Origin: Shewanella halifaxensis HAW-EB4
Lineage (GTDB): Bacteria > Pseudomonadota > Gammaproteobacteria > Enterobacterales > Shewanellaceae
Reading direction: 5' to 3'
DNA: 64,000 nt
NCBI RefSeq assembly: GCF_000019185.1
Contig: NC_010334.1
Location: 620,001-684,000 of the forward strand
Of this stretch, positions 54,084-62,833 are shown in pieces; positions within the stretch are counted from its first letter, which is position 1; each line of letters starts with the position of its first letter. Made by a program: the position numbers and the translations under genes. Below the pieces are notes generated by a model. It was not told the DNA's origin and searched no databases. It was given only the letters and a program-made list of their open reading frames with translations.

Positions 54084-55367
54084 GTGTTAAAAATCACTCC
54101 TTATTTGGAGTTAGATACAGAAGCTCACCAGTTAGTTGATCATGTGAGTGGTAAGAAGGTCATTTTAACCTTCTCCGAGTCAGCAGTGCTGCATCGTCTT
54201 CTGCTCTCCTCCAAGCCAGTTTGCTCTAAAGAGGAGCTGCTTAGTGCTGGATGGCCCGATCGCGTCGTTGCCGTAACTTCGTTAACTCAATGTATTAGTA
54301 CCTTGCGTAAAAAGCTCGACGCTTATCGTGAGGTACAACTGAAAACCATCGCCCGTCGTGGTTATCAGTTACACATCTCGACCCAATCCCATGTGAAGAT
54401 GTTAGCGGTCAATGACGCCGAATCGATGCGCGCCGCGATTTTCGACGTTTCACTCATAGTTAAAATTTCCGGCATCGTTATCGCCCTATTGTTGCTAGTA
54501 CTTGCTTGGTATTTTAGTGATAGTCACAAGGCCAAGCAGAACTTGGCTCGCTGGAGTGCCGATGAGCAATTCGATCTGCAAGTGGGTGGATTAAAGGGCA
54601 ATGCTCAGCTGCTCTATAAAGATGACGCGCCGCATCTGCATCCGTTTATGTGGGAGAAACACCTGCTTCCAGATAACAGCTTCTTAACCTGCCATGAAGA
54701 TTTCAATGCCTATGTTGCCACAGATGGCGAAAATTATTCGATGGCTATCTGCCCCGGTAGTGATAAAGAGCAGTGTGCGGGTAAGGGGTTAATTAACCTA
54801 ACCTCGGTGGACTCAGAGCCAGCACAGCTGAATTTGGAGGAGTTTGTCGATCTCTCCAGTGCCATGGAGCAACGCATCCGCTACAACCGCGTGATGCTGC
54901 CTGAAAGTACCGATACCAGTGGTGCGCTGCTTGAGCATAACTATCAGGCCGATGTGTATTTTCCGGTGAAAGATGAGCTACTGATCCGCGCCGATATTAA
55001 CATGTCACTGATCTATGACTCGTCAGATAGCGGTGAATTCCACTCCTCGACCTGCATCACCGACCAAGACTGTTTAACCACACCGATTAAGTACAAGGTG
55101 CGAGGTAAGTTTAAACAGTATTCCGGCATGATTGATGGCCTTAAGGCCGATATCTTCCAGGTGAAAGTCGAGCAGAAAGACTTGATCCGCCCCGATAAAT
55201 TGAATGGCTCAGCGGTGCGTTTTTATCGCGATTTACGCAAGCGTAATATTAAAGATGAAGAGCTGTATTACATTCGAATTCATCAAGATCACAAGACGGC
55301 GGTTTGGGTCATTCCGTTGTTTGGCCAAGTTACGGCTTGGTACCATTATGAGAGATTCGATATTTAG
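54084..55367 (+). CDS. CadC/ToxR-like membrane transcriptional regulator
   Basis: A 427-residue regulator with a cytoplasmic OmpR-type winged helix (LTFSESAVLHRLLLSSKPVC, CISTLRKKLDAYREVQLKTI, RRGYQLHIS; about 28-115), one membrane helix (IVIALLLLVLAWYF, near 145) and a periplasmic sensor domain of about 270 residues with paired cysteines. The plan is that of CadC and ToxR, which sense the periplasm and act directly on DNA. The gene ends the sir-nos cluster in the same direction, so it is a likely regulator of sir genes. Start is GTG 54084. Confidence 0.88.
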   Translation: MLKITPYLELDTEAHQLVDHVSGKKVILTFSESAVLHRLLLSSKPVCSKEELLSAGWPDRVVAVTSLTQCISTLRKKLDAYREVQLKTIARRGYQLHISTQSHVKMLAVNDAESMRAAIFDVSLIVKISGIVIALLLLVLAWYFSDSHKAKQNLARWSADEQFDLQVGGLKGNAQLLYKDDAPHLHPFMWEKHLLPDNSFLTCHEDFNAYVATDGENYSMAICPGSDKEQCAGKGLINLTSVDSEPAQLNLEEFVDLSSAMEQRIRYNRVMLPESTDTSGALLEHNYQADVYFPVKDELLIRADINMSLIYDSSDSGEFHSSTCITDQDCLTTPIKYKVRGKFKQYSGMIDGLKADIFQVKVEQKDLIRPDKLNGSAVRFYRDLRKRNIKDEELYYIRIHQDHKTAVWVIPLFGQVTAWYHYERFDI

Positions 55368-55403
55368 GTCGATATCAGGGCTCATATCGAGCAGAGCTGT
55401 TTG

Positions 55404-55663
55404 GTTAGACTGCGTCTAACGATTAGCATCATGGGACTGCGTCCCTCTTTGGAAGCCCACGGTTATGTGGGCTTTTTTGTGCCCTTGGTTTGGCTGTGGT
55501 GCTCCACAGTTGAGCTTTGTCAATATGTGCAATCAAGCTGCGCTTGATAACTAACGTTATGGGACTGCGTCCCATATATAGCTAATCAAGCTCCGCTTGA
55601 TAAAGGTCGTGGCTTTGCCACCTATCAGGCTACGCCTGACCTTTAAGTTAGACTGCGTCTAAC
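55404..55663. repeat. Array of short hairpins with 3-nt loops
   Basis: Eight short perfect hairpins in 260 bp: GTTAGAC-TGC-GTCTAAC at 55404-55420 and again at 55647-55663, GGGAC-TGC-GTCCC at 55433-55445 and within 55558-55576, ATCAAGC-TGC-GCTTGAT at 55532-55548, ATCAAGC-TCC-GCTTGAT at 55585-55601, GTGGC-TTT-GCCAC at 55609-55621 and TCAGGC-TAC-GCCTGA at 55625-55639. Stem sequences recur in pairs, the 3-nt loop stays. Confidence 0.8.
55454..55478 (+). terminator. Rho-independent terminator after the CadC-like gene
   Basis: Stem AGCCCAC/GTGGGCT with loop GGTTAT at 55454-55473, ending in six Ts. It lies about 90 bp after the stop codon. Confidence 0.85.
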
Positions 55664-56134
55664 AATTAATGTCGTGGTGCTTCGCCCACACCCGAGCTAA
55701 GGGGGAAAGCGCTTGTCCCCCTTAGCAAACCCTCAGCGCCCCAGACGAAGTTACATGCATTAGATACGGGCCTCATACTCCAATGAAAATCGCCTAACGG
55801 CTCAGATGGGACGTCCATGTCCCTCCGAGCCTGAACCATCATCCATGATGGTTCCACGGCATTTTCATTTGCGTATTTCACAACTTCGATGGGGAATAGG
55901 TGTTTTCTGTGAGTTCAGTATTACGCCGAGCTTATCAGCAAACCAGTTGCTATAAAAAGCATATAATTCTGTACGGGTAATGCCTTTTTTGTTTTTGTGT
56001 TATCTTTTAAAACAATAAGTTATATTTTTGCGTAGAACATTATCAAGACGCACTGATAATATTTAAAAATGCAGCAGCGATAACAATGTTAGCGCTGCTG
56101 CTGTTTAATAAGACGTTATATTTCGAGGAAACGT
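55664..56134. other. Non-coding region with further palindromes
   Basis: No gene supported. Contains GGGAC/GTCCC (55808-55812 and 55819-55823), a 10-bp dyad GAACCATCAT/ATGATGGTTC (55833-55854) and GCAGCAGCG/CGCTGCTGC (56071-56079 and 56093-56101). A 71-codon minus-strand frame over this part lacks any sign of being real. The last 30 bases carry an ACGTTA like an attC 3' end, which may mark where cassette 1 joins. Confidence 0.45.
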
Positions 56135-56587
56135 ATGCGCAAAATTCTAGTTTTATTTATGTTATTTAGTCTTAATAGTTTTGCGTTCGAAAATGACCAA
56201 TGGAAAATAAATGGTAAGTGGGATTGCTCACCTGAGGCAAATGGTGAAATGGCACTCATTAGTATTGTCGAATATCGTACTCAAGACATGAGCTTCACGC
56301 ATAATGGCAAGGTTACTTTTATACAAAAAGATGGAGTCGAATCTATTTTAGAATCTACCACCGTAGGTACTTTTCAATTAGAGTATCTTACAGTTAAAGA
56401 GCAGATAGACTCAATAGAAATAGCAATAATTAAAGATGAGACAGGTTTTCTTACGGGTGCCGAAGAAAGCCTGAGAAAAGCTATGTTAGCTGACACAGCG
56501 TCAACTATTACTAAGTCTATAAATGAAAATCGTTGGGTTCAAATTAATAGTGAAACCAACGAAATTACGGTGTGTAAAAAAATATAA
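56135..56587 (+). CDS. Integron-cassette gene: exported unknown protein
   Basis: A 150-residue protein with a signal peptide (MRKILVLFMLFSLNSFAF) and a mature domain with no recognised family (WKINGKWDCSPEANGEMALI, KVTFIQKDGVESILES). Mature cysteines near the start and end of the mature part may pair. The stop codon is inside the TAACAA of an attC-like site, typical of cassettes. RBS GAGGAAACGT. Base use is AT-rich compared with the core genes nearby. Confidence 0.7.
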   Translation: MRKILVLFMLFSLNSFAFENDQWKINGKWDCSPEANGEMALISIVEYRTQDMSFTHNGKVTFIQKDGVESILESTTVGTFQLEYLTVKEQIDSIEIAIIKDETGFLTGAEESLRKAMLADTASTITKSINENRWVQINSETNEITVCKKI

Positions 56588-56679
56588 CAAGCTGTTAAAT
56601 CAGGACAAAATACTGTTGCTGTTTTTCGTTCCTCAACAATTTTAGCCCATTAAATTTTGCCCATTAACGAGGGCGTTAT
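56585..56679 (+). repeat. attC-like recombination site 1
   Basis: Starts TAACAAGCTGTTAAAT, overlapping the cassette-gene stop, and ends GCCCATTAACGAGGGCGTTA, the standard layout of integron attC sites (5' TAACAA and 3' GCGTTA ends, about 95 bp). The inner part is AT-rich. Confidence 0.8.
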
Positions 56680-56693
56680 GCGTAAAGGAAGTC

Positions 56694-57131
56694 ATGAGAA
56701 TCATTCAGGCAGTTAAAGAGTCATGGGGCTGGGTCGGGATTGACCCTATCGAGATCGTAGGACAAAACGATTTCGGAAATCTTATGATTGAGGATTCAAA
56801 GGGTCAGTACTGGCGGCTATGCCCAGAAGACGTCTACTGTGAACTTGTTGCCAAGAATAGAGAAGATCTTGATCGCTTATCCACAGATCAAGAGTTCTTG
56901 GAAGATTGGTACATGCAAGCGTTGGTAGAGCAAGCTAACCAACATCTTGGTCCGCTTAGCGAGGGAGATAAATATTGTCTCGTTACACCCAGTGTTCTCG
57001 GTGGCGAGTACGCTATCTCTAATATTAAAACGGCACCACTAATTGAGCTTGTACGTTTCTCTGGTGATTTGGCCAACCAAATCAAAGACCTCCCCGACGG
57101 CGCTCAAATTCAACTAAAGGTGGTAGATTGA
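56694..57131 (+). CDS. Integron-cassette gene: T6SS immunity-like (GAD/Tdi1) protein
   Basis: A 145-residue protein with two recognisable parts: an N-terminal GAD-like domain (ESWGWVGIDPIEIVGQNDFG, GQYWRLCPEDVYCELVAK; residues 8-60) and a C-terminal segment of the Tdi1/DUF1851 type (GDKYCLVTPSVLGGEYAISN). Proteins of this build protect against type VI secreted toxins such as Tde1. No toxin gene is present, so it would act as an orphan immunity gene carried by a cassette. AAGGAAG precedes the ATG. Confidence 0.75.
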   Translation: MRIIQAVKESWGWVGIDPIEIVGQNDFGNLMIEDSKGQYWRLCPEDVYCELVAKNREDLDRLSTDQEFLEDWYMQALVEQANQHLGPLSEGDKYCLVTPSVLGGEYAISNIKTAPLIELVRFSGDLANQIKDLPDGAQIQLKVVD

Positions 57132-57137
57132 GCACGC

Positions 57138-57212
57138 ATAACAAGTGCATGTTGTTCGCCCACTTCGTGGACTGTGACCTCCGCACTGCGTGCTCCAAAT
57201 GCAGGCGTTAAG
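57138..57212 (+). repeat. attC-like recombination site 2
   Basis: Begins ATAACAAGTGCATGTT and ends AAATGCAGGCGTTA, which form an imperfect inverted repeat, with a CCAC-TTC-GTGG hairpin inside. The length, about 75 bp, and both core ends match attC sites of mobile integrons. A GAGCACGC/GCGTGCTC pair also spans it. Confidence 0.85.
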
Positions 57213-57225
57213 CGTAAGGAAACAT

Positions 57226-57543
57226 ATGAACGCAAATGAATTTGTCCAGAATTTCAAGAAAGAGAAAGATTACTGTCTTGAACTTTATACATCTGGCGAG
57301 CCAGCTACTGCAGTATCAGAACTGATAAAGCAAATGGGGCTTTCAGATCATCAGCAGGAGAAAATGAATGCGGTAATTGATGGAATACTCAATGACGTAT
57401 TCTACTCAATTTTGTTAGGTTTGGATGGTTGCGGAACAATTGGAGATATTCAACACACATACAAAATTCATGATGAAAACGGCAGTATCATCTCTGAGTG
57501 CGGTGACCTTGAAGCTGAAGCATGGGAGCCATTTAATGAATAG
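57226..57543 (+). CDS. Integron-cassette gene: unknown 105-aa protein
   Basis: A 105-residue acidic protein starting at ATG 57226 after AAGGAAAC; the longer open frame begins inside the attC and is not likely. Helical N-terminal half (MNANEFVQNFKKEKDYCLEL, AVSELIKQMGLSDHQQEKM) and a short beta-rich C-terminal half (GDIQHTYKIHDENGSIISEC). No family recognised, although the build is like small immunity proteins. No clear attC follows; the array appears to end here. Confidence 0.65.
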   Translation: MNANEFVQNFKKEKDYCLELYTSGEPATAVSELIKQMGLSDHQQEKMNAVIDGILNDVFYSILLGLDGCGTIGDIQHTYKIHDENGSIISECGDLEAEAWEPFNE

Positions 57544-57720
57544 TGTGCAATCGCTTAACCATAGACACCCAAGATAAATGGCATGTTTTGTAGCCTCTTA
57601 TTAAGCTTTAGTTATTGCTGAAGTAGGAGGTGGTTATGCTTCTCCTTGTAAGCCTATCCCAGAAGTACGTTTATTAGTTTGGAACTTTCTACTTAACAAG
57701 AAGACCGTATTACCATTGTT

Positions 57721-58140
57721 GTAGCCGTGTGGTTCGGCTTGCCCGATTCTTTGCTATAAAAGAGTGTGTGGTGATGACAAATACACAGGTAAGAACTATG
57801 ACCATCGCCGTGGATGGGTTGAGGAACAAATATTGAAGTTAACGGAAGCTATTTGTGGTTGATGTCGTATCCTATGCACTCTTGGTGACAGAGAGGGAGT
57901 GATCATCAGCATGTGACACTTACTATTGCCCTTGAAATAACTAATATCTGGCCAGACTGAGAGTCTATTCGCGCGAAGGTAGCTAAAACATCAGGAATGT
58001 CAGACTACATCAGCACACAACAACGAGTGAATGCAGCTCTTAAGGAGGTGCTGCCCGCCAAGCAGTTGCTTTAATTGGTAATGAAAAACAGTATCAACCA
58101 AAAGGGATTTATCTTTCAGTTCAATTAATTCTAGTTGGTC
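57721..58140 (+). pseudogene. Decayed Y1 (IS200-like) transposase
   Basis: Fragments of one protein are spread over different frames and broken by stops: VRLARFF near 57730, KYTGKNYDHRRGWVEEQILK at 57779-57838, MSDYISTQQRVNAALKEVLP at about 57998-58057, and GNEKQYQPKGIYLSVQ near 58077-58124. These match, in order, the start and end of the REP-associated Y1 transposases common in Shewanella; the catalytic HUH part is gone. It is non-functional. It sits next to the cassette array. Confidence 0.65.
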
Positions 58141-58247
58141 ATTAAATTTCTAGGCTGAGATGGGGCTTAACCTTTTGCAAAGTGGAAACTATTGGTTGGC
58201 TAAAGCATGGAGCGATAGCCAACGGTGGTTTTCCAACTAAGCATTTA

Positions 58248-58907
58248 TTATACGTTTGATTTAGTAAACGCGGCCTTCACGATTGTAAAGCCGACTAAGC
58301 CTAAAATAGCACCAGTTGCTTTATCAATATAATAAGCCAGCTTAGAAAACTTGCTCCTGACTTTATCGCCAGACAAAAAAATCACAATTGCTGAATCCCA
58401 TATAAACACGATGGAAGTCATCCAAATTCCCAGCATGATTTTAAATGTAAGGCTTACATCTTTAGTTAACACAACCGTAAATAAGCTTAAATAAAATAGA
58501 ATGTTTTTTGGGTTTAAAATTGCAGACATAAAACCAACAATAAACTCCTTGAAAAAAGTGGTCTCATTATGATCCCCACGATTGACTTGAGAAGACAAAC
58601 CAGCGTAATCGCTTTTTTTTGCACGTAAGGCTTGAATTGCTAAATATATTAAAAACAACCCTCCTGCAATTTTTAGCCCTATCATAATATATACAGAACT
58701 TGCTAATAATGAACCCACGCCAATTAAGCACAATGCTATATATAATGCATTTGCAATTGATATGCCCAGCGCGACTCCTATGGCTTTTTTGCTTTCATTT
58801 TTAACGGCACTCTTTACAAGGATAACAAAATCAGGGCCTGGGCTAATTAATGCTAAAAAATGAGCAAAGGCAACAGTAGCAAAAATCCCTATCAAGCTTA
58901 TGTCCAT
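58248..58907 (-). CDS. LysE/RhtB-family amino acid exporter
   Basis: A 219-residue inner-membrane exporter with about six helices. The LysE-family start FAHFLALISPGPDFVILVKS is exact, followed by KKAIGVALGISIANALYIAL and SAILNPKNILFYLSLFTVVL. It probably exports amino acids or related metabolites. The gene is AT-rich relative to the core and is bounded by the transposase relic and a dispersed repeat, so it may be a recent acquisition. Confidence 0.9.
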   Translation of the reverse strand: MDISLIGIFATVAFAHFLALISPGPDFVILVKSAVKNESKKAIGVALGISIANALYIALCLIGVGSLLASSVYIMIGLKIAGGLFLIYLAIQALRAKKSDYAGLSSQVNRGDHNETTFFKEFIVGFMSAILNPKNILFYLSLFTVVLTKDVSLTFKIMLGIWMTSIVFIWDSAIVIFLSGDKVRSKFSKLAYYIDKATGAILGLVGFTIVKAAFTKSNV

Positions 58908-58992
58908 CTAAAGTGACTCCATAAAAAAACACAAAAATTACAATAAAAGATAACAGTGTATTAGCGCTAACTTCGATAATAGTCTGCGGGGG

Positions 58993-59110
58993 ATTAGCGG
59001 TATCTCGTCTGGGTGAAGAGTCATTTATTTACAATGATATTAGCAAGTTACCACTAAGGTTGTTTTTGAGCAATGCCTTTTGGATGGGGCCATGAAAATT
59101 TAGATAATCG
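58993..59110. repeat. Dispersed repeat, copy 2
   Basis: The same block order as 17453-17571 (ATTAGCGGTATCTCGTC, CATTTATTTACAAT, CACTAAGG, AAATTTAGATAAT). Upstream of both copies lies a further TTAGCG. It lies just upstream of the LysE gene on the minus strand, as copy 1 does for the nuclease-ATPase gene. Confidence 0.7.
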
Positions 59111-59312
59111 AGATTACCTTTCCTCGTTAAACGGCAGAGATTGCTGTTAAATACCATAGTTTCAAGCTGTTAGTAGTGGTTAGTAGTGGTTAGTGGTGTG
59201 GCGCAACCTCATATCCCTACGATTTTTATTCGCATTTTATTGTGCACAGAGATAATCTTCGGTCGCTTTATCTATTTGTTTTCTTATTCTATTCCACCGC
59301 CAAGGATGCCGT

Positions 59313-62120
59313 ATGGCCCAGTTTGATAAGTATGTTTCCATCGTTGTCGATCCAAGTTCTGCAGAGAGTATTGCCAATGCACTGGCCGAGTATCGCCAGC
59401 GCCTAGAGAACGGTTCGGCGTTTCGCTTAACCATGAACCTGTTACTCAATGTGCAGTTTATTAAGCCTGACGGCAGCGCTTTGACTTTGGACGATGCTGG
59501 GAGTAACCACGCTTTGGTAGAGCAGGCCATTAATGCCTGTCGCGATGAACAGAAGTTGAGCTATATCAGCGAGCCTGTGTTGTTTGGTGCTGCGTTAAAC
59601 TTCTCCGAGTTGATACCTGCGGTGGTTGAAACGATTGAAGCTTTGGTGGCGTTTGCTCGTAGCCGTAACGATTCTAACGATCTCTGGATAGATGACTGCA
59701 ACGCGCTCGGTATCGAAGCCTTGTATATGCTGATAGAAAGCGATGCTTCTTATAGCCCGCTGCTAGGTCGCTTCCTTGTGCCTTACTGGGATACCCAGAC
59801 CATGACTGCACCGCTGTGCTTGCTTAGCAATTTAGTTAACAAGCATGGCTGGAGCCGTGATTTGATCAAGGCTTATGTGTGGTGCGATGGGGCTGAGGTG
59901 CGCCGCTACTTCTATGAAAGCGACTCTTTTGAAGATGAGGGTTATAACGCGGCGCAGCCAGACTTGTTAGCGCACCTACAATCTCACCCTGACGATTACA
60001 GCTATTTTAAACATGAGCTATTAGCGCGATTGCAGATCAGCCCTATTTTGGTGTTTGCTGACGAGTCGACCTCTCTAGCAGAGATGTTGTTTGAATATTA
60101 TGACAGCATGGGCGTTTGGTCTGTGGGATGCGAGCGCTGGGAGCTAGAAGAACAGCAAGAAGAGTGGCAAGACAGGGTAAAGCAGCAGCTTATTTGTGGC
60201 GCTAAAGTTGAAGACGAAATCATAGCGTTGGCGGCAACGCTCACTGAAACTCGCAACGAGTCTGAGTATTTCTCGGTAGCAGAAGCTCAGTTAAATGGGC
60301 TTGATAACGCTTATCAGGTTTGGATGGAGCCGGCTGAAGTTGAAGCAGAGGAAGAAAGTGAACAAGAATCCCTGTCTGAACTAGCACAAGTAGAGCCGAT
60401 TTTGTGGGATGAAAAAAGCGGCCGTTCATTCTTTAGCTGTCTCAACCCAAGACTCGAACTGCTGACGCAAAACCGTCTTGAGCGCCTGAGTGATGAGCTT
60501 GGTTATCGCGGTGGTCTAGAGATTGTTGAAGCCTTACCTTATATGCCGCTGCATCTAGGTAGTAGTGCTTATCTTGCACATAGGTTGCTCCAGCAACCAA
60601 GTTTTGCGGAGCGTGATGCGATTGAGCAATGGCTTGAGCTGCACTTGAGTAAGCTACTCACTGATTTTGTCCTCAAGTATTGCGATGTAGCAGAAGCTGA
60701 TACTGAGGTGTTACGCCAGTGGCTGACGTATGTAGAAAAGTCTGGTGTTGGCTCTGATGCTGAAGCTACTCAACAGAACGACGCAGAAATGATCGAGCTG
60801 GTGCGCGCTGGCATGGCAAAAGATGGAGGTAAGTCTGGGCCTGAAATTAGCGCGAAACAGGCGGCTTATTGGACCTTGTTTAACTATGATGGTGGTCAAC
60901 GCTGCATGTTAACCACCTTGTTATTACAAAGCGCGGGTAAACTAAATCAGGGTGAAGGTTCTAGCCCAGTCGTGCAGCTAGCCAAAAGGCACTGGCAACT
61001 CTGGCTATCGATTGCACCCCAGCGAGTGATAAATCGCATTGTAAAATTTAAGGCCGATTACCCGCTTTATGCCGCGATTAATGATCAAGATACCGAGACT
61101 GCTTTATTCAATTTATTGCATCAACATGGCGTATCTGAAGCCATGCTTGAGGCTTTTACTCTGATGACAGATCAACAAGTCGCTGATTACCGCCCAGCCG
61201 ATCCTAGATTTGCCCGCCGCTACACTGACAAAGTTGCGCAATATGCGGCATTAGATAGTGCAGATACCAGCATGATAGGGCGTCAGCAGCTAAAGCAATT
61301 TGAGACGCTATTACAGCAACTTGAGTATTGCCGTGAAGATCAGGTTTTGGAATTTTTTCAGCATGTTAAGGCGGTTAACCCTGAGATTGAGTTACCGATA
61401 ATGCCGATGTTTGAAGCGGCTTTAATCAATACGCTAAAAGAAGATTTTGACGATGCTACCGCGCAAACTGTGTATGACAAACTGATGGCCTATCTTGTCA
61501 GCGGTGAAGGCTTACAGGAGTTGAGCCCACAGGCGCTGAAATTATCAAAACTTCAGGGGTGGAACCCCTATCCTATGTATCGCGGCAAAGTGGGGCCTGC
61601 CGATTTTGTCTGGCTGCTGCCAAGTGAAATGGCAGAGCATTTGACGCTGTTTTTAGCACAGTTAGGTAAGCGTGGTCTGCACTGGCTGGGTCGATGCTCT
61701 GTGGAGGAGGCCTATGTGACCTCTAGAATCCAAAGCGGTGAAATCACAATGGCAGAGCGTTGGAGTCACTGCGAGGTCGGCAATGAGCGCCATGGAGATT
61801 GTGATATGGACAGTGCACTGGATGTGGCTAAACAAAGCTGGGCATTAAATTGGCTCGACAGGGCAGGAGTACCGGAAACATCGCTAGTGTACTTTGCCGT
61901 ACACGAGGGCTACGAACAGCAGGAGTTTGTACTCAGGTTGGCAGCTGAAAACCGCTTGCCGGATATGCAAGATAGGCTGACGGCGAATGAACGAGTGCAA
62001 CTACTCGAGATGCTGCAAGGCGCTGAGTCACTGACCGACATCACTGCACAGAGCTTCTTGCAGGACTGTTCTAGCGCAGTAAAACAGTTGGCGGGAAAGT
62101 TATTTAGTAACCGCTCTTAG
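59313..62120 (+). CDS. Large protein of unknown function, 935 aa
   Basis: No family was recognised. The protein is acidic and mostly helical, with no signal peptide or membrane span, no Walker motif and no zinc cluster. The first 110 residues may form a small separate domain (AQFDKYVSIVVDPSSAESIA). Short repeats of helical pairs across the middle and end (LEALTLMTDQQVADYRPAD, LKLSKLQGWNPYPMYRGKV) suggest an alpha-solenoid or ankyrin-like scaffold. A very acidic linker (EVEAEEESEQESLSELA) is near residue 350. GC content is core-like, so it is not part of the acquired block. It may be a cytoplasmic scaffold. Confidence 0.6.
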   Translation: MAQFDKYVSIVVDPSSAESIANALAEYRQRLENGSAFRLTMNLLLNVQFIKPDGSALTLDDAGSNHALVEQAINACRDEQKLSYISEPVLFGAALNFSELIPAVVETIEALVAFARSRNDSNDLWIDDCNALGIEALYMLIESDASYSPLLGRFLVPYWDTQTMTAPLCLLSNLVNKHGWSRDLIKAYVWCDGAEVRRYFYESDSFEDEGYNAAQPDLLAHLQSHPDDYSYFKHELLARLQISPILVFADESTSLAEMLFEYYDSMGVWSVGCERWELEEQQEEWQDRVKQQLICGAKVEDEIIALAATLTETRNESEYFSVAEAQLNGLDNAYQVWMEPAEVEAEEESEQESLSELAQVEPILWDEKSGRSFFSCLNPRLELLTQNRLERLSDELGYRGGLEIVEALPYMPLHLGSSAYLAHRLLQQPSFAERDAIEQWLELHLSKLLTDFVLKYCDVAEADTEVLRQWLTYVEKSGVGSDAEATQQNDAEMIELVRAGMAKDGGKSGPEISAKQAAYWTLFNYDGGQRCMLTTLLLQSAGKLNQGEGSSPVVQLAKRHWQLWLSIAPQRVINRIVKFKADYPLYAAINDQDTETALFNLLHQHGVSEAMLEAFTLMTDQQVADYRPADPRFARRYTDKVAQYAALDSADTSMIGRQQLKQFETLLQQLEYCREDQVLEFFQHVKAVNPEIELPIMPMFEAALINTLKEDFDDATAQTVYDKLMAYLVSGEGLQELSPQALKLSKLQGWNPYPMYRGKVGPADFVWLLPSEMAEHLTLFLAQLGKRGLHWLGRCSVEEAYVTSRIQSGEITMAERWSHCEVGNERHGDCDMDSALDVAKQSWALNWLDRAGVPETSLVYFAVHEGYEQQEFVLRLAAENRLPDMQDRLTANERVQLLEMLQGAESLTDITAQSFLQDCSSAVKQLAGKLFSNRS

Positions 62121-62137
62121 TTGCTGACAGTTCTGGG

Positions 62138-62193
62138 TGGCTTTATTACAGCTGTTATTATAACAATGCTGTGATTAAGCTGTAATAAAGCCA
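62138..62193. terminator. Large inverted repeat after the 935-aa gene
   Basis: A perfect 16-bp inverted repeat (TGGCTTTATTACAGCT with AGCTGTAATAAAGCCA) around a 24-nt loop, 17 bp after the stop codon. No T-run follows, so it may act as a 3' stabiliser or end of an element rather than a simple terminator. Confidence 0.55.
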
Positions 62194-62833
62194 TCCTCTG
62201 CAATCATCTTTAAAAAGGCTCAGTCTAATTTAAATTTATGTCTAATTTTAATCTTAAGCACTACGAGATAACGTAAACCTCCTCACAGCTTTCTGTGCAT
62301 CATCTCGATGCCAATCTACTCTGAAGGCTATTAGTCTTTTAGTCCCTTAACCCCTCCCTTAAAACACCTTGAAAAGGTCTTTAGTACCCTATTGGGGCGG
62401 TGAGCGGCTATCCATTCTATATTTCGCAGCAATCCACCGTATTACACCTACCTCTTAATAGCTACCAGGGGGCGATCCCTTATGTCACCTTACTTTGCGT
62501 TAAATAAAACAGCGCAGACTTACGCTGTAAGTGACCGATTTTGCAACTTTTTTGCGATTCAAAAAACGTTAAGTTGTGATTTTTATATCTAAAAAGATCT
62601 ATAGATAACTATTTAACCTACTGTTTTTTATTGTAAATGTTGTTTTTATATCTAATCGGTTCTGATGCTTTTTTAAGTGTGCTGTAGCGCAGATTTTTAC
62701 TGTTTTTTATGTGGAAAATAGGCGTCGCTCAGATGTTTAGCTCAATCGGTGAACGGTTAGATTTAAAAAAGTGTGTTTTAGAAACATGCTAAAAACAGTG
62801 AAAAAAATAAAATAATATAAGTAGGAGTGAATG
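62194..62833. promoter_or_regulatory. Upstream region of the second sirA-like gene
   Basis: About 640 bp without a gene. The right half is rich in T-runs and carries a TTGTGATTTTTATATCT near 62574-62590, a partial CRP-like site. The region must hold the promoter of the cytochrome gene. Confidence 0.4.

Noticed and set aside
55666..55881. 71-codon minus-strand frame as a gene
   Set aside because: It lies over a series of palindromes, has no ribosome binding site, and its composition follows the repeats.
56020..56125. A third attC site upstream of cassette 1
   Set aside because: Only a partial 3' end (ACGTTA) and a GC-rich hairpin are seen; arms do not match, so it is mentioned but not called.
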